DNA from: Gaetbulibacter sp. 4G1
Lineage (GTDB): Bacteria; Bacteroidota; Bacteroidia; Flavobacteriales; Flavobacteriaceae
Assembly: GCF_002741945.1 (NCBI RefSeq)
Contig: NZ_MDVN01000022.1
Coordinates: 62,001 to 126,000 of the forward strand
DNA length: 64,000 bases
Reading direction: 5' to 3'
The translations under genes were made by a program, and so were the position numbers. This document shows, in pieces, positions 8,418 through 17,643 of the stretch (position 1 is its first letter; every line of letters begins with the position of its first letter). The notes beneath the pieces are model-generated. The model saw only the letters and a list, made by a program, of their open reading frames with translations, was not told the origin of the DNA and ran no database searches.

Positions 8418-9148
8418 TGCGCCTCAAATGTTTTTAGAACCACCCAATTCACCCAGTTATCTTCGCTAACATCCATCAAAGTAAAATGATAATTGTTACC
8501 TGCAATTAGTAATGGGGGCATTTGCGTAGTTATATTTAAAACTACATTTGATGTGTTGTAATACTGAAAATGATTATCGTAAGTATAAGTGCCTGAAAGT
8601 AAATTATCTTGAATATCTGAGACAACTTCAAAATAAATAGCATTATCGCCTAAAGGATTATCTGTCCATGTAAAATTTGGCATTCCTGCTTCATCCTGAT
8701 TTATTGAAACATTGTCATTCCAAGCGGTTGGTTTTGTAATTTGTTTAGATCGAATAGGGTTTGATATTTTTATCTCATCATCCAATTCATAAGTAACTAT
8801 AATCCATTTTTCAACGGCAGTAGTTTGAGTAAACTTTCCTAAATATCCATTAAAAAAAGGATCGCTTGTAATGGTTATTTGCTTATAATTCGAAAAATCA
8901 TTTTTATCAACTTGGGCTGTTTCAGTTTCATAAAGCCGAATATTGGTTGCTCCTGTTTTTGGGTAAAAGAAAGTTAAAACATCATTAGTATCTACATCAC
9001 TAGCAGAACACGCTATTACAGCGCCCTTCTCAACAGGTTTATTTAAAACATAAGCCGCTAAAGTATCAAGTAATAAATCATCATCATTATCTTTTAAACA
9101 AGATGTAAAAACCAAAAGGCCTAAAATTATGTACTTAAATTTATTCAT
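8414..9148 (-). CDS. Fibronectin-like lipoprotein of unknown function
   Basis: A 244-aa lipoprotein (lipobox FTSC, Cys17) with an Asp-rich start (DNDDD) followed by two beta-sandwich-like segments; the WTDNPLGDNAIYFEVVSD stretch resembles fibronectin-type strands. I do not recognise a named family. It overlaps both neighbours by 4 bp (ATGA-type junctions with the GH113 gene upstream and the POTRA-barrel gene downstream), so the three products are made together and probably act together at the cell surface. Confidence 0.75.
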   Translation of the reverse strand: MNKFKYIILGLLVFTSCLKDNDDDLLLDTLAAYVLNKPVEKGAVIACSASDVDTNDVLTFFYPKTGATNIRLYETETAQVDKNDFSNYKQITITSDPFFNGYLGKFTQTTAVEKWIIVTYELDDEIKISNPIRSKQITKPTAWNDNVSINQDEAGMPNFTWTDNPLGDNAIYFEVVSDIQDNLLSGTYTYDNHFQYYNTSNVVLNITTQMPPLLIAGNNYHFTLMDVSEDNWVNWVVLKTFEAQ

Positions 9149-10155
9149 TTAGAATACTCTATATACTGCTTGCGCAATAAATCTTCTACAGGTTTATTTT
9201 GTGGTGTAAAAAACGCATCTTTAACTCCACCACTGTCTTCATGTTTATGAAACCATTTCCAAATAAAACCTCCTGCAAACCAATCTTCATTCCAAAAGGT
9301 TTCAAATAACGCTTGAGTTGTATTGGTTTGAGCTTCTAAATTAACTACATTCATGCTTCTATCACTTTTCCATGGCTCTTTCCCTGAATAATCTACACTT
9401 CTATAGCCAAATTCAGTAAACAAAACGGGTTTATTGTATGTCTCTGAATACTTTTTTATAACAGCTTTATGTGGTAACCACCCTACTTTTAACTGATTAA
9501 TAGTAGGTGTTTTTTCTTCACTTACAGGAAAATAAGCATCAACTCCAATAAAATCTAAATCGTCCCAAAATGGTGTGCGTTTAAATTCATCCCAATTTGC
9601 CGCATAAGTTAATTTCCCTTTGTAAATATTCTTTATTTCTACTATTAGGCTATTCCAATACTTAGGCCTGTTTTCTATAAATTTTTCAAGTTCTGTACCA
9701 ATACAAAATAGCTCTGCTTTTACATCTTGAGCTAGTTGAGCATGCTCTAAAATAAATTTTGAATATGAATTTTCTAAGGCTTTCCAATTAGCTTCAGAAT
9801 TCATTTCAATATATCCAGTAAACTCACCATGCCAAACCCAAATTTGAGGTTTCAACATAATTTTAATATGCTTTTTTCTGAGCTCTAAAATATACTGTTT
9901 CGCTCCTGCTTTTGTTTCTCCATACCATTGTCTTTGGGTATTAAATACAATTTCTGGGTGCTCTAAATTCCTTATAAAACCAAAAGGCATGATTGCAGCA
10001 TAATTTGCGTTTACGTTAACAACAGGTTTTACATGGCTTTCATTAATGGCTTCAGCTGAAGCCACAAAACTCACTCCATTAATTTTTTTGCTTTGTGAAG
10101 TACAACCTTGAATTGTTATAAATAAAAAGACAATTAGGAGCTTACAAACTTTCAT
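9145..10155 (-). CDS. GH113-family lipoprotein, putative beta-mannanase
   Basis: A 336-aa surface or periplasmic lipoprotein (lipobox IQGC, Cys18) with a TIM-barrel glycoside hydrolase of the GH113 type. The acid/base Glu is in CIGTELEKF (E155) and the nucleophile Glu in LFTEFGYRS (E248); the segments LKPQIWVWHGEFTG and DFIGVDAYFP are also typical. GH113 members cleave beta-mannans, but related proteins in Bacteroidota are not all characterised, so the substrate is uncertain. It is the first gene of a tightly overlapping operon with a lipoprotein and a POTRA-barrel protein, an unusual setting for a polysaccharide hydrolase, which normally sits with SusC/SusD. Confidence 0.82.
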   Translation of the reverse strand: MKVCKLLIVFLFITIQGCTSQSKKINGVSFVASAEAINESHVKPVVNVNANYAAIMPFGFIRNLEHPEIVFNTQRQWYGETKAGAKQYILELRKKHIKIMLKPQIWVWHGEFTGYIEMNSEANWKALENSYSKFILEHAQLAQDVKAELFCIGTELEKFIENRPKYWNSLIVEIKNIYKGKLTYAANWDEFKRTPFWDDLDFIGVDAYFPVSEEKTPTINQLKVGWLPHKAVIKKYSETYNKPVLFTEFGYRSVDYSGKEPWKSDRSMNVVNLEAQTNTTQALFETFWNEDWFAGGFIWKWFHKHEDSGGVKDAFFTPQNKPVEDLLRKQYIEYSK

Positions 10156-10192
10156 AAAATTTGATTTAAACCCCTAATTTACTTATTAATCA

Positions 10193-11077
10193 TTAAAATA
10201 ATGCTCTTAAGCCCAGATTAAATGATTGTCCTAGACCAGAATTGCTTCCTCTAACAAAATTACTATAAAGTACTTCTAAGTTTAAAGTTTTACTTAATTG
10301 GTACTTTCCTCCAAGTCCTAAAGCTGTGAAATCTTGTTCAAAATCTCCAACACGTTGTTGGTGCTGAACAAATCCTAAAATGGTGAATTCTTGGTTTGGA
10401 AAATAGCTTAAAAATACGCCAGGAGCTAAAACAAATGTTTTATCGGCAAAACTAGTTTTCTCTCCAAAGTTATATTCGGTATTTAATTCTGTAAACAATT
10501 GCCAGTCTCCACTTGGGAAAGTATAATCGTAGAAAAATCTATTTTGAAATGTATAAGCTGTTTGATCTAAAAACACACCATCTTCAACTTCATTATCTAC
10601 TAAAGGAATATGAAACGCAGTTTGAATAGTAAAATTATTCACATTTTTAAGCGGATTGAATTTAATAGCTGGTGCAATTGATGTAACTCCTGAACGTGCA
10701 GTTCCTCGCTCTCCATCAAATTTAAAAATATCAAAAGCTTTTCTATTCCCAACCACATTTGATCGCATTTCAATTAATAATCCAACATTTAATTTGCTGT
10801 TTTCTGAAACTCCTGTAAAAACATCAATAGTTGATGTAAAATAGGTTTCTCTTGGCTGATTTTTAGAAACATCACCACTACTATTTGCTACTTTAGTTTG
10901 TGTATATAGGTTATTAAAAAACTTAATATCCCATTGTCCTTTTTTAAGTAACTTAGATGGTGTATATGTTTGAATATTACTTTTTGCTTGATCATCGTTA
11001 TCTTCGTCTTGCGAAAAACCTGTGAAGGTTATTGCAGAAAAGATTAGTAGTGCTATAATTTTTTTCATTTTATTCAT
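10193..11077 (-). CDS. Outer-membrane beta-barrel protein, transporter-like
   Basis: A 294-aa exported protein: signal peptide (IIALLIFSAITFTGFSQ), then alternating amphipathic strands to a C-terminal Phe (FNLGLRALF), as in outer-membrane barrels. Phrases such as SKLNVGLLIEMRSN and TPSKLLKKGQWDIKFFNNLYTQ resemble the putative-transporter barrel proteins common in Flavobacteriaceae. No substrate can be assigned. The upstream DUF547 gene ends 15 bp before its start region, so the two are probably co-transcribed. A second Met at residue 4 is an alternative start. Confidence 0.75.
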   Translation of the reverse strand: MNKMKKIIALLIFSAITFTGFSQDEDNDDQAKSNIQTYTPSKLLKKGQWDIKFFNNLYTQTKVANSSGDVSKNQPRETYFTSTIDVFTGVSENSKLNVGLLIEMRSNVVGNRKAFDIFKFDGERGTARSGVTSIAPAIKFNPLKNVNNFTIQTAFHIPLVDNEVEDGVFLDQTAYTFQNRFFYDYTFPSGDWQLFTELNTEYNFGEKTSFADKTFVLAPGVFLSYFPNQEFTILGFVQHQQRVGDFEQDFTALGLGGKYQLSKTLNLEVLYSNFVRGSNSGLGQSFNLGLRALF

Positions 11078-11092
11078 TCTTAATTTACTTTT

Positions 11093-11815
11093 TTATTGTT
11101 TGTTTAATTTCCAATCATATGGAAAATAGCTTAGTTTATACTTTCCTTCTAATTTTTCAGTTCTGTATTTATTAATAAAATCGATTTCAGATTCACCCTT
11201 CATAGTAAAATCACCTTTATACCATTCCATAATTTGTGAAGCTTGAACACGCTTCTTTTTAGTGTTTACTCTTAAAAAATCTCCGTTAATAGCTTTTTTA
11301 GTTTGCGTCTCTAATTGCGCATCTAACGTATCTGGTAAATAAGCTTTATTTATTAATGGAGGGCACCCAACTGCGCCACAAACTAATACAAAATGAAAAC
11401 GTGCATCATTAAACTGAGCTCTTAATAATTTATGCTCAATATCATTTAGTGTGATATTTTTTCCTGCTAAACTATACTTAGTTTTATCAAAAAAACCAGC
11501 ATTATCTAATGGAGAATTAGTTGGATAATTTTCGATAATTCCTTTTATGACAGATAAGTTATAAGCATTAATCCAAAAAGCTTGATAATTTTTTGCATCA
11601 TTCTTTGAAACCGAAATAGCTTCAGCAAGATTTAACAACTCATTTAAACCTTCTTGGTTTTCATAAACTTTAGAATAAGCGACTTTACCATTACTAACAT
11701 AAGTTTCAAAAAAAGTATTAGTTTTATTGAAAAAGACATTCACATCTTGCGAAAACCCTTTAGTGCTAACTAAAATTATTACTAATATTATTATTTGTTT
11801 TTTCATTTGATTCAA
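11093..11815 (-). CDS. DUF547 exported protein
   Basis: A 240-aa protein with a cleavable signal peptide (IIILVIILVSTKGFSQ) and a DUF547 domain: FWINAYNLSVIKGI, ITLNDIEHKLLR and RFHFVLVCGAVGCPPL. It is a paralogue of the lipoprotein at 3119-4018 but shorter and without the lipobox or linker. No enzymatic activity is established for the family. It precedes the outer-membrane barrel gene by 15 bp. The divergent gene at 12013 starts a different operon, so the 197-bp gap holds promoters for both; I found no clean TAnnTTTG match there. Confidence 0.8.
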   Translation of the reverse strand: MNQMKKQIIILVIILVSTKGFSQDVNVFFNKTNTFFETYVSNGKVAYSKVYENQEGLNELLNLAEAISVSKNDAKNYQAFWINAYNLSVIKGIIENYPTNSPLDNAGFFDKTKYSLAGKNITLNDIEHKLLRAQFNDARFHFVLVCGAVGCPPLINKAYLPDTLDAQLETQTKKAINGDFLRVNTKKKRVQASQIMEWYKGDFTMKGESEIDFINKYRTEKLEGKYKLSYFPYDWKLNKQ

Positions 11816-12012
11816 TTTATCATTTGCAAAGTAATAACTCCTAGGTCGTATAAAATGTTAGATAGCTTACATTGATAAAAAAAAGTTTTTGACGTCTTTA
11901 AAATCTTTAAATCCTTACAATACAATTTCAATTTATAGCTATTCTAAATTAATAAGCTTAAGTTAAGTTATTATCTTTAACTTCGACCTAATACAGCATA
12001 ACTAACAAAATC

Positions 12013-13356
12013 ATGGAACACATTGTTATTATAGGAAACGGAATTTCTGGTGTTACAACAGCAAGGCATATAAGAAAACTTTCTGATAAAAAAATTACCA
12101 TAGTATCTGCAGAAACCGATTATTTCTTTTCTCGAACGGCACTTATGTATGTATACATGGGTCATATGAAGTTTGAACACACGCAACCTTACGAGTCTTG
12201 GTTCTGGAAAAAAAACAGAATAGAGCTCAAAAAAGGCTATGTAAAGACTGTTGAAACTAAAAGTAAAACCTTGCATTTTGCAAATGGAGACGCATTACAA
12301 TACGATAAATTAGTAATTGCTACTGGAAGTAAACCAAATAAATTTGGATGGCCAGGTCAAGATTTAAATGGTGTTATGGGTATGTACCACAAACAAGATT
12401 TGGATAATCTCGAAGAATATGCTCCTAATAATAAAGTGTGTAAACGTGCAGTAATTGTTGGTGGTGGCTTAATTGGTATTGAATTAGCAGAAATGTTACA
12501 TTCTCGTCATATCCCAGTTACTTTTTTAGTTAGAGAATCTAGCTTTTGGAATGGTGTTTTACCTGAAGGAGAAAGTGCTATGATTAACAGAGAAATATTA
12601 GAAAATGGTATTGATTTACGATTAGGTGTTAATTTAAAAGAAATTAAAGCAGATAAAAACGGCAAAGTTAAATCTATAATTATTGCAGAAACTGGCGAAG
12701 AAATTGAATGTAGTGTAGTTGGATTAACAGCTGGAGTTTCTCCAAATATCGATTTTATTAAAGATTCTGAAATTGATACTAATCGCGGTGTAAAAGTAAA
12801 TCGCTTTTTAGAAACTAACATTCCTGACATTTATGCTATTGGTGATTGTGCAGAACAGCATGAGGCAATAGACCAACGCAGACCCATTGAAGCTGTTTGG
12901 TATACCGGAAGGATGATGGGAGAAACTGTTGCTCAAACCATTTGTGACAATCGTATCGAATACAAGCCTGGGCATTGGTTTAACTCAGCAAAATTTATAG
13001 ATATTGAATATCAAACCTATGGTTGGGTTTGGGCACAACCAAAAGATAATGAAGCTCGCTTTTATTGGGAGCACGAAGATGGGAAAAAGTGTATTCACAT
13101 AAACTACGATAAAAATACACGAGAGTTTATAGGTATCAATAATTTCGGAATTAGAATGCGTCATGAGTTTTTTGACAAAGTTTTAACCGAAAAACGCTCA
13201 ATAAATTATGTTTTAGAACATCTATCAGATGCTAATTTTGACCCTGAATTTTATAAGCTTTACGAGCCTGAAATCGTTGCCAAATTCAATCAAGAAAACA
13301 ACACTAATATTCAACTTAAAAAGAAAAGTTGGAAACGTATTTTCCAAACTTCATAG
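12013..13356 (+). CDS. NAD(P)/FAD-dependent pyridine nucleotide-disulfide type oxidoreductase
   Basis: A 447-aa flavoprotein with two nucleotide-binding folds: FAD-binding GNGISGVTTARHI near the N-terminus, NAD(P)-binding VIVGGGLIGIELAEML (about 148-163), and the FAD C-terminal signature IYAIGDCAEQ (about 273-282). There is no redox-active CxxC near the flavin, so it is more like a ferredoxin or rubredoxin reductase or NADH:acceptor reductase than a disulfide reductase. The 4Fe-4S membrane protein begins 18 bp after its stop, suggesting an electron chain from NAD(P)H through FAD to the iron-sulfur protein. The electron acceptor is unknown; a link to arsenosugar chemistry is only a positional inference. 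Confidence 0.85.
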   Translation: MEHIVIIGNGISGVTTARHIRKLSDKKITIVSAETDYFFSRTALMYVYMGHMKFEHTQPYESWFWKKNRIELKKGYVKTVETKSKTLHFANGDALQYDKLVIATGSKPNKFGWPGQDLNGVMGMYHKQDLDNLEEYAPNNKVCKRAVIVGGGLIGIELAEMLHSRHIPVTFLVRESSFWNGVLPEGESAMINREILENGIDLRLGVNLKEIKADKNGKVKSIIIAETGEEIECSVVGLTAGVSPNIDFIKDSEIDTNRGVKVNRFLETNIPDIYAIGDCAEQHEAIDQRRPIEAVWYTGRMMGETVAQTICDNRIEYKPGHWFNSAKFIDIEYQTYGWVWAQPKDNEARFYWEHEDGKKCIHINYDKNTREFIGINNFGIRMRHEFFDKVLTEKRSINYVLEHLSDANFDPEFYKLYEPEIVAKFNQENNTNIQLKKKSWKRIFQTS

Positions 13357-13374
13357 TAACTTATAGCATAAGCA

Positions 13375-14997
13375 ATGAAAACAATAAAATATACAGGGTT
13401 ATTTATTTTCCTTATCGGTCTAGCTATTTTTACGGCAAGTATTTTTACAGGATCTTTTAGTTTAAATGAATCAGAACTAAATGCTTTTATAAGTTCTAAA
13501 GGCTATAAAAGTGAAATTATAAAAGATGAACTTAAAAAAGCCGTTGTAAATAATAAAGGGTTAAATATTTTCGAATTCTCAAGTGGAATACGTAATGCTT
13601 ACCAAGCTTCTAATAATTATTATGATGGTTTAATAGCAAAGTATGATGCAGAAAAGAATTGGGATAAAAAAGGAGAGCAATTTCAATATAAAATTTATGG
13701 TAAACCACATACATTAAGTTACGAAATTGCAAAAAAAGCAGGCTCAGGTTTTGTTAAAGACAATGCAGGTATTATGTGGTGGCTTACTTTTGGTTTAGCA
13801 ATACTAGGAGCATTATTATTTATTCTTCCAAACTTCATATTACTTGGTAATAAGGGTATAAAAAACAATGGTATTTATTTAGAAGCGAGTACTAATCGAG
13901 GCTGGATAGCTTGGTTGGTATTAATATACCTCGTTTCGTTTTATTTGCTATTATATTTCTTACCAGATTATGTGGTTAACTGGACCTATATTTTAGATCC
14001 AATAAGTGAATTTTTAAATGGAGGCGCCGCAAGTCAGTGGTTCGTTTATGGTTTCTTGTATTGTGTAATCATGCTTGTTATGGCAATTCGTATGTATATT
14101 AAGTACCGTCATAACAAATATCAAGTAATACGTACAACCTCGGTGCTATTCTTTCAAATTGTATTTGCTTTTTTAATTCCAGAAATTATGACAAGTCTAA
14201 ATATGCCTGGATACGATTTTAAAAATGCATTTCCTTTAGATTATGACTTTTTCTTTGAATGGAATTTAGATAGTTTAAAAAACAGTGGAGCTGTTGGTTT
14301 ATTTATTTTAGTTTGGGGTATTGTATTAACCTTAATTATTGTACCTATTATGGTATATTTTTTTGGAAAACGATGGTACTGCTCGTGGGTTTGTGGCTGT
14401 GGCGGTTTAGCCGAAACTTTAGGAGACCCATATAGACAACACTCAGACAAAAGTCTTAATGCATGGAAATTAGAACGCTGGTTAATACATTCTGTATTAG
14501 TGTTCTCTTTAGTTATGACTTTAGTAACACTATACTGTTACTTTACTGGAGCACAATCATTTTTAGGGATAAATTCGCAATGGATTAAAGATACTTATAG
14601 CTTTTTAATAGGAGCTTGGTTTGCTGGGGTAATCGGAACTGGTTTTTATCCTATTTTCGGAAATCGGGTATGGTGTCGTTTTGGCTGTCCTTTAGCTGCT
14701 TACATGGGGCTTGTTCAACGCTTTAAATCACGATTTAGAATCACAACTAATGGCGGACAATGTATTTCTTGTGGAAATTGCTCTACCTATTGTGAACAAG
14801 GAATCGACGTGAGAGCCTATGCTCAAAAAGGCGAAAACATAGTAAGAGCAAGTTGTGTAGGGTGCGGTATTTGTTCTGCAGTTTGCCCAAGAGGTGTTTT
14901 AAAATTAGAAAACGGACCAGAAAAAGGACGTATTAATCCTACTGATGTTTTATTGGGTAATGATGTTAACTTAATGGATTTGGTAAATCAAAAATAA
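13375..14997 (+). CDS. Membrane-bound 4Fe-4S ferredoxin-type protein
   Basis: A 540-aa polytopic membrane protein with several helices and iron-sulfur motifs. Cysteine sites: WYCSWVCGCGGLAETLGDP (NapH/CcoG-like), WCRFGCPLAAYMG, then two 4Fe-4S ferredoxin clusters CISCGNCSTYCEQGID and CVGCGICSAVCPRG. The N-terminal helices (about 8-28, then 130-150 onward) flank a periplasmic segment of about 100 residues. It follows the FAD oxidoreductase by 18 bp and its TAA overlaps the next ATG (TAATG), so it is translationally coupled to the MORN-like gene. It probably moves electrons from the cytoplasmic flavoprotein to an acceptor at the membrane; the acceptor is not identifiable. Confidence 0.82.
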   Translation: MKTIKYTGLFIFLIGLAIFTASIFTGSFSLNESELNAFISSKGYKSEIIKDELKKAVVNNKGLNIFEFSSGIRNAYQASNNYYDGLIAKYDAEKNWDKKGEQFQYKIYGKPHTLSYEIAKKAGSGFVKDNAGIMWWLTFGLAILGALLFILPNFILLGNKGIKNNGIYLEASTNRGWIAWLVLIYLVSFYLLLYFLPDYVVNWTYILDPISEFLNGGAASQWFVYGFLYCVIMLVMAIRMYIKYRHNKYQVIRTTSVLFFQIVFAFLIPEIMTSLNMPGYDFKNAFPLDYDFFFEWNLDSLKNSGAVGLFILVWGIVLTLIIVPIMVYFFGKRWYCSWVCGCGGLAETLGDPYRQHSDKSLNAWKLERWLIHSVLVFSLVMTLVTLYCYFTGAQSFLGINSQWIKDTYSFLIGAWFAGVIGTGFYPIFGNRVWCRFGCPLAAYMGLVQRFKSRFRITTNGGQCISCGNCSTYCEQGIDVRAYAQKGENIVRASCVGCGICSAVCPRGVLKLENGPEKGRINPTDVLLGNDVNLMDLVNQK

Positions 14998-15467
14998 TGC
15001 GCTATTTAATTGTATTCTTATTGTTTTCCTCGCTTTCCTATGGTCAAAAAAGTTATCAAAAAACTTATTTTGATAATGATAATCTAAAATCCGAAGGTTG
15101 GATAAAAAATAATCAAAAAACAGGTTACTGGAAATTCTATTACAAAAATGGACTTATCAAAAAAGAAGGGCATTATTCAACAAATAAACCTATAAAATAT
15201 TGGTATTTTTACTCCGCAAATGGTACTAAAAAAAGTGAAGGGCATTTTAAAAAAGGTGAAAAGTCAAATTGGTGGTTATTCTATGATGATATGGAAAAAG
15301 TTAATCACAAATGCCAACTTAAACACAATCAGAAAAATGGTTATTGTTTAATGTACAAAAATGAAAAACTTATTTCAGCAGCTAAATTTAAAGCAGGAAA
15401 AAAAATTAAAGAATGGACAGATTTAAAAACATTCAAAAAAGAAAATAATTTATTAGACCTACAATGA
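14997..15467 (+). CDS. MORN/YwqK-like repeat protein
   Basis: A 156-aa exported protein with a short signal peptide (LIVFLLFSSLSYGQ) and repeats of the YwqK/MORN type: GYWKFYYKNGLIKKEG, KYWYFYSANGTKKSEG and NWWLFYDDME (about residues 40-105). Family members are often annotated as antitoxins or membrane-associated repeat proteins without proof. It overlaps the preceding gene by one base and the next (GT2) by 4 bp, so it is part of the FAD / Fe-S / glycosyltransferase operon. Function unknown. Confidence 0.7.
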   Translation: MRYLIVFLLFSSLSYGQKSYQKTYFDNDNLKSEGWIKNNQKTGYWKFYYKNGLIKKEGHYSTNKPIKYWYFYSANGTKKSEGHFKKGEKSNWWLFYDDMEKVNHKCQLKHNQKNGYCLMYKNEKLISAAKFKAGKKIKEWTDLKTFKKENNLLDLQ

Positions 15468-16156
15468 CACATATAAAAGTCATAATCCCTGCTTATAATG
15501 AAGCGGACTCCATTACGCATGTAATTAATGATATTCCAAATATAGTTGATGAAGTTATTGTAGTTAGTAACAACTCATCTGATGATACCGAAATGAATGC
15601 AAAAAAAGCGGGAGCTACAGTATTATTAGAAACAAGAAAAGGTTATGGGTATGCTTGTTTAAAAGGGATGGATTACATTGCAAATCAAAATGAAAAACCA
15701 GACATTATTGTATTTTTAGATGGGGATTATAGTGATTATCCTGAAGAATTAACCAAAATTGTAAATCCAATTATTAAAGATAATATAGATTTTGTAATAG
15801 GAGCTCGAGTTAAGCGACTTAGAGAACAAGGTTCTATGACGTTTCCTCAAATTTTTGGAAATTGGCTAGCAACTACTTTAATGACTTTATTTTTTAGAGC
15901 GAAATTCACCGATCTTGGCCCGTTTAGAGCTATTAAATATAATAAGCTTTTGGCTTTAAACATGGAAGACAAAACCTATGGTTGGACGGTAGAAATGCAA
16001 CTAAAAGCATTAAAACAAAAACTTACATATATCGAAATACCAGTAAATTACAGAAACAGAATTGGTGTCTCAAAAGTATCTGGTACGGTAAAAGGTGCTA
16101 TATTTGCAGGCTTAAAAATTTTAGGTTGGATTTTTAAATACAGTATTAAAAAATGA
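15464..16156 (+). CDS. GT2 family glycosyltransferase, dolichyl-phosphate-mannose-synthase-like
   Basis: A 230-aa cytoplasmic GT2 enzyme with no C-terminal membrane helices. VIIPAYNEADSI (N-terminal), VVSNNSSDDT, the DXD-type FLDGDYSDY and the DLGPFRAI catalytic segment are visible, as is the acceptor-loop PVNYRNRIGVSKVSG. This combination is that of the dolichyl/polyprenyl-phosphate sugar synthase subfamily, which makes a lipid-linked sugar donor. It overlaps both neighbours by 4 bp (ATGA). A GT-C mannosyltransferase-like protein encoded at 20925 could use such a donor (inference). Confidence 0.85.
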   Translation: MTHIKVIIPAYNEADSITHVINDIPNIVDEVIVVSNNSSDDTEMNAKKAGATVLLETRKGYGYACLKGMDYIANQNEKPDIIVFLDGDYSDYPEELTKIVNPIIKDNIDFVIGARVKRLREQGSMTFPQIFGNWLATTLMTLFFRAKFTDLGPFRAIKYNKLLALNMEDKTYGWTVEMQLKALKQKLTYIEIPVNYRNRIGVSKVSGTVKGAIFAGLKILGWIFKYSIKK

Positions 16157-17643
16157 TTCTAGACACAATAATCATAGTAGTATACACTATAGCGCTATTA
16201 CTTATATTTATGTATGCGTTGGCGCAGCTAAACTTACTATTCAATTATTTATCTTCTAAAAAAAACAACGCTTCTTGTGAGTCTTACGATTTATCAAATC
16301 CAGACGAAATCCCTTTTGTAACTATACAATTACCTGTTTACAATGAAATGTATGTTATGGAGCGTTTGCTTGATAATATTGCTAAAATAGATTATCCAAA
16401 AAGCAAATTAGAAATTCAAGTTTTAGATGACTCAACTGATGAAACAGTTGAAACGACTAAGAGGCATATCAATAGGCTTCAAACCAAAGGTTTAGACATA
16501 CAACATATTACTAGAGCTGATAGAAAAGGGTTTAAAGCTGGAGCACTTAAAGAAGGTTTAAAAACTGCAAAGGGGGAGTTTATTGCTATTTTCGATTCAG
16601 ATTTTTTACCAAAAAAAGATTGGCTAAAACGTACCGTCCCATATTTTAAAGACGAAAACATAGGTGTTGTACAAACACGGTGGGGTCACATCAACCGTAA
16701 CTATTCAGTATTAACTAAAATTCAAGCATTTGCTTTAGATGCGCATTTTACGCTTGAACAAGTAGGTAGAAATAGCAAAGGTCATTTTATCAACTTTAAC
16801 GGAACTGCAGGGGTTTGGAGAAAGACCTGTATTATTGATGCTGGGAATTGGGAAGGAGACACTCTAACTGAAGATTTAGATTTAAGTTACCGTGCACAAT
16901 TAAAAAACTGGAAATTTAAGTATCTTGAAGATGTTGAAACTCCAGCAGAACTTCCTATAGTTATAAGTGCAGCACGTTCGCAACAATTTAGATGGAATAA
17001 AGGTGGCGCAGAAAACTTTAGAAAGATGATGTGGAAAGTATTAAAAAATAAAAACATTTCATCTAAAACAAAAGTTCATGGTTTACTTCATTTATTAAAC
17101 AGCACTATGTTTTTAAACATCCTTATTGTTGCTGTATTAAGTATCCCAATGTTGTACATTAAAAACGAGTATGCTCATTTAAAACTCTATTTTTATGTCA
17201 TGAGCTTTTTTGTAATAAGCACCTTAATATTTTTTATATGCTATTGGATCATGTACAGAAAAATGTATGGTGGTGGTATTAAAAATTTTATGAATTATAT
17301 AGGGATGTTTTTTGTGTTTTTCTCAATAGCCATGGGTTTTTCATTGCACAATTCCATTGCTGTTTTAGAAGGCCATCTGGGGAAGAAAAGTGAATTTGTA
17401 CGTACACCTAAATTTAATATTAGTACTATAAAAGATGGTTGGAAAAAGAATAAATACCTAAAAAAAACAGTTTCTATACACGTTATTTTTGAAGGTCTTT
17501 TAATGCTTTATTTCGCCTTTGGTATGTATAGCGCATTTGTAGTAGGCGACCAAGGTGGTGATTTTGGATTGTTCCCTTTTCACCTCATGCTATTTTTAGG
17601 CTTTGGTTATGTTTTTATTAAATCGCTAACTTCTAAAGTTTAA
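16153..17643 (+). CDS. Cellulose-synthase-like processive GT2 glycosyltransferase
   Basis: A 496-aa membrane glycosyltransferase with an N-terminal helix, a GT-A domain and at least four C-terminal helices. The D,D,D,Q(Q/R)xRW signature of processive beta-glycosyltransferases is complete: [26 protein letters not shown] and QQFRWNKG. It differs from cellulose synthases in lacking a PilZ domain. It overlaps the GT2 gene by 4 bp and ends the operon; its TAA overlaps by 4 bp the stop of the convergent sulfatase gene. The polymer or glycolipid made is not known. Similar genes lie near arsenosugar loci, so a role in arsenolipid glycan synthesis is one option (inference). Confidence 0.85.
   Translation: MILDTIIIVVYTIALLLIFMYALAQLNLLFNYLSSKKNNASCESYDLSNPDEIPFVTIQLPVYNEMYVMERLLDNIAKIDYPKSKLEIQVLDDSTDETVETTKRHINRLQTKGLDIQHITRADRKGFKAGALKEGLKTAKGEFIAIFDSDFLPKKDWLKRTVPYFKDENIGVVQTRWGHINRNYSVLTKIQAFALDAHFTLEQVGRNSKGHFINFNGTAGVWRKTCIIDAGNWEGDTLTEDLDLSYRAQLKNWKFKYLEDVETPAELPIVISAARSQQFRWNKGGAENFRKMMWKVLKNKNISSKTKVHGLLHLLNSTMFLNILIVAVLSIPMLYIKNEYAHLKLYFYVMSFFVISTLIFFICYWIMYRKMYGGGIKNFMNYIGMFFVFFSIAMGFSLHNSIAVLEGHLGKKSEFVRTPKFNISTIKDGWKKNKYLKKTVSIHVIFEGLLMLYFAFGMYSAFVVGDQGGDFGLFPFHLMLFLGFGYVFIKSLTSKV

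Noticed and set aside
11816-12012. Bacteroidota promoter TTG/TAnnTTTG between the divergent DUF547 and FAD genes
   Set aside because: Only partial -7 matches without a properly spaced TTG were found on either strand.
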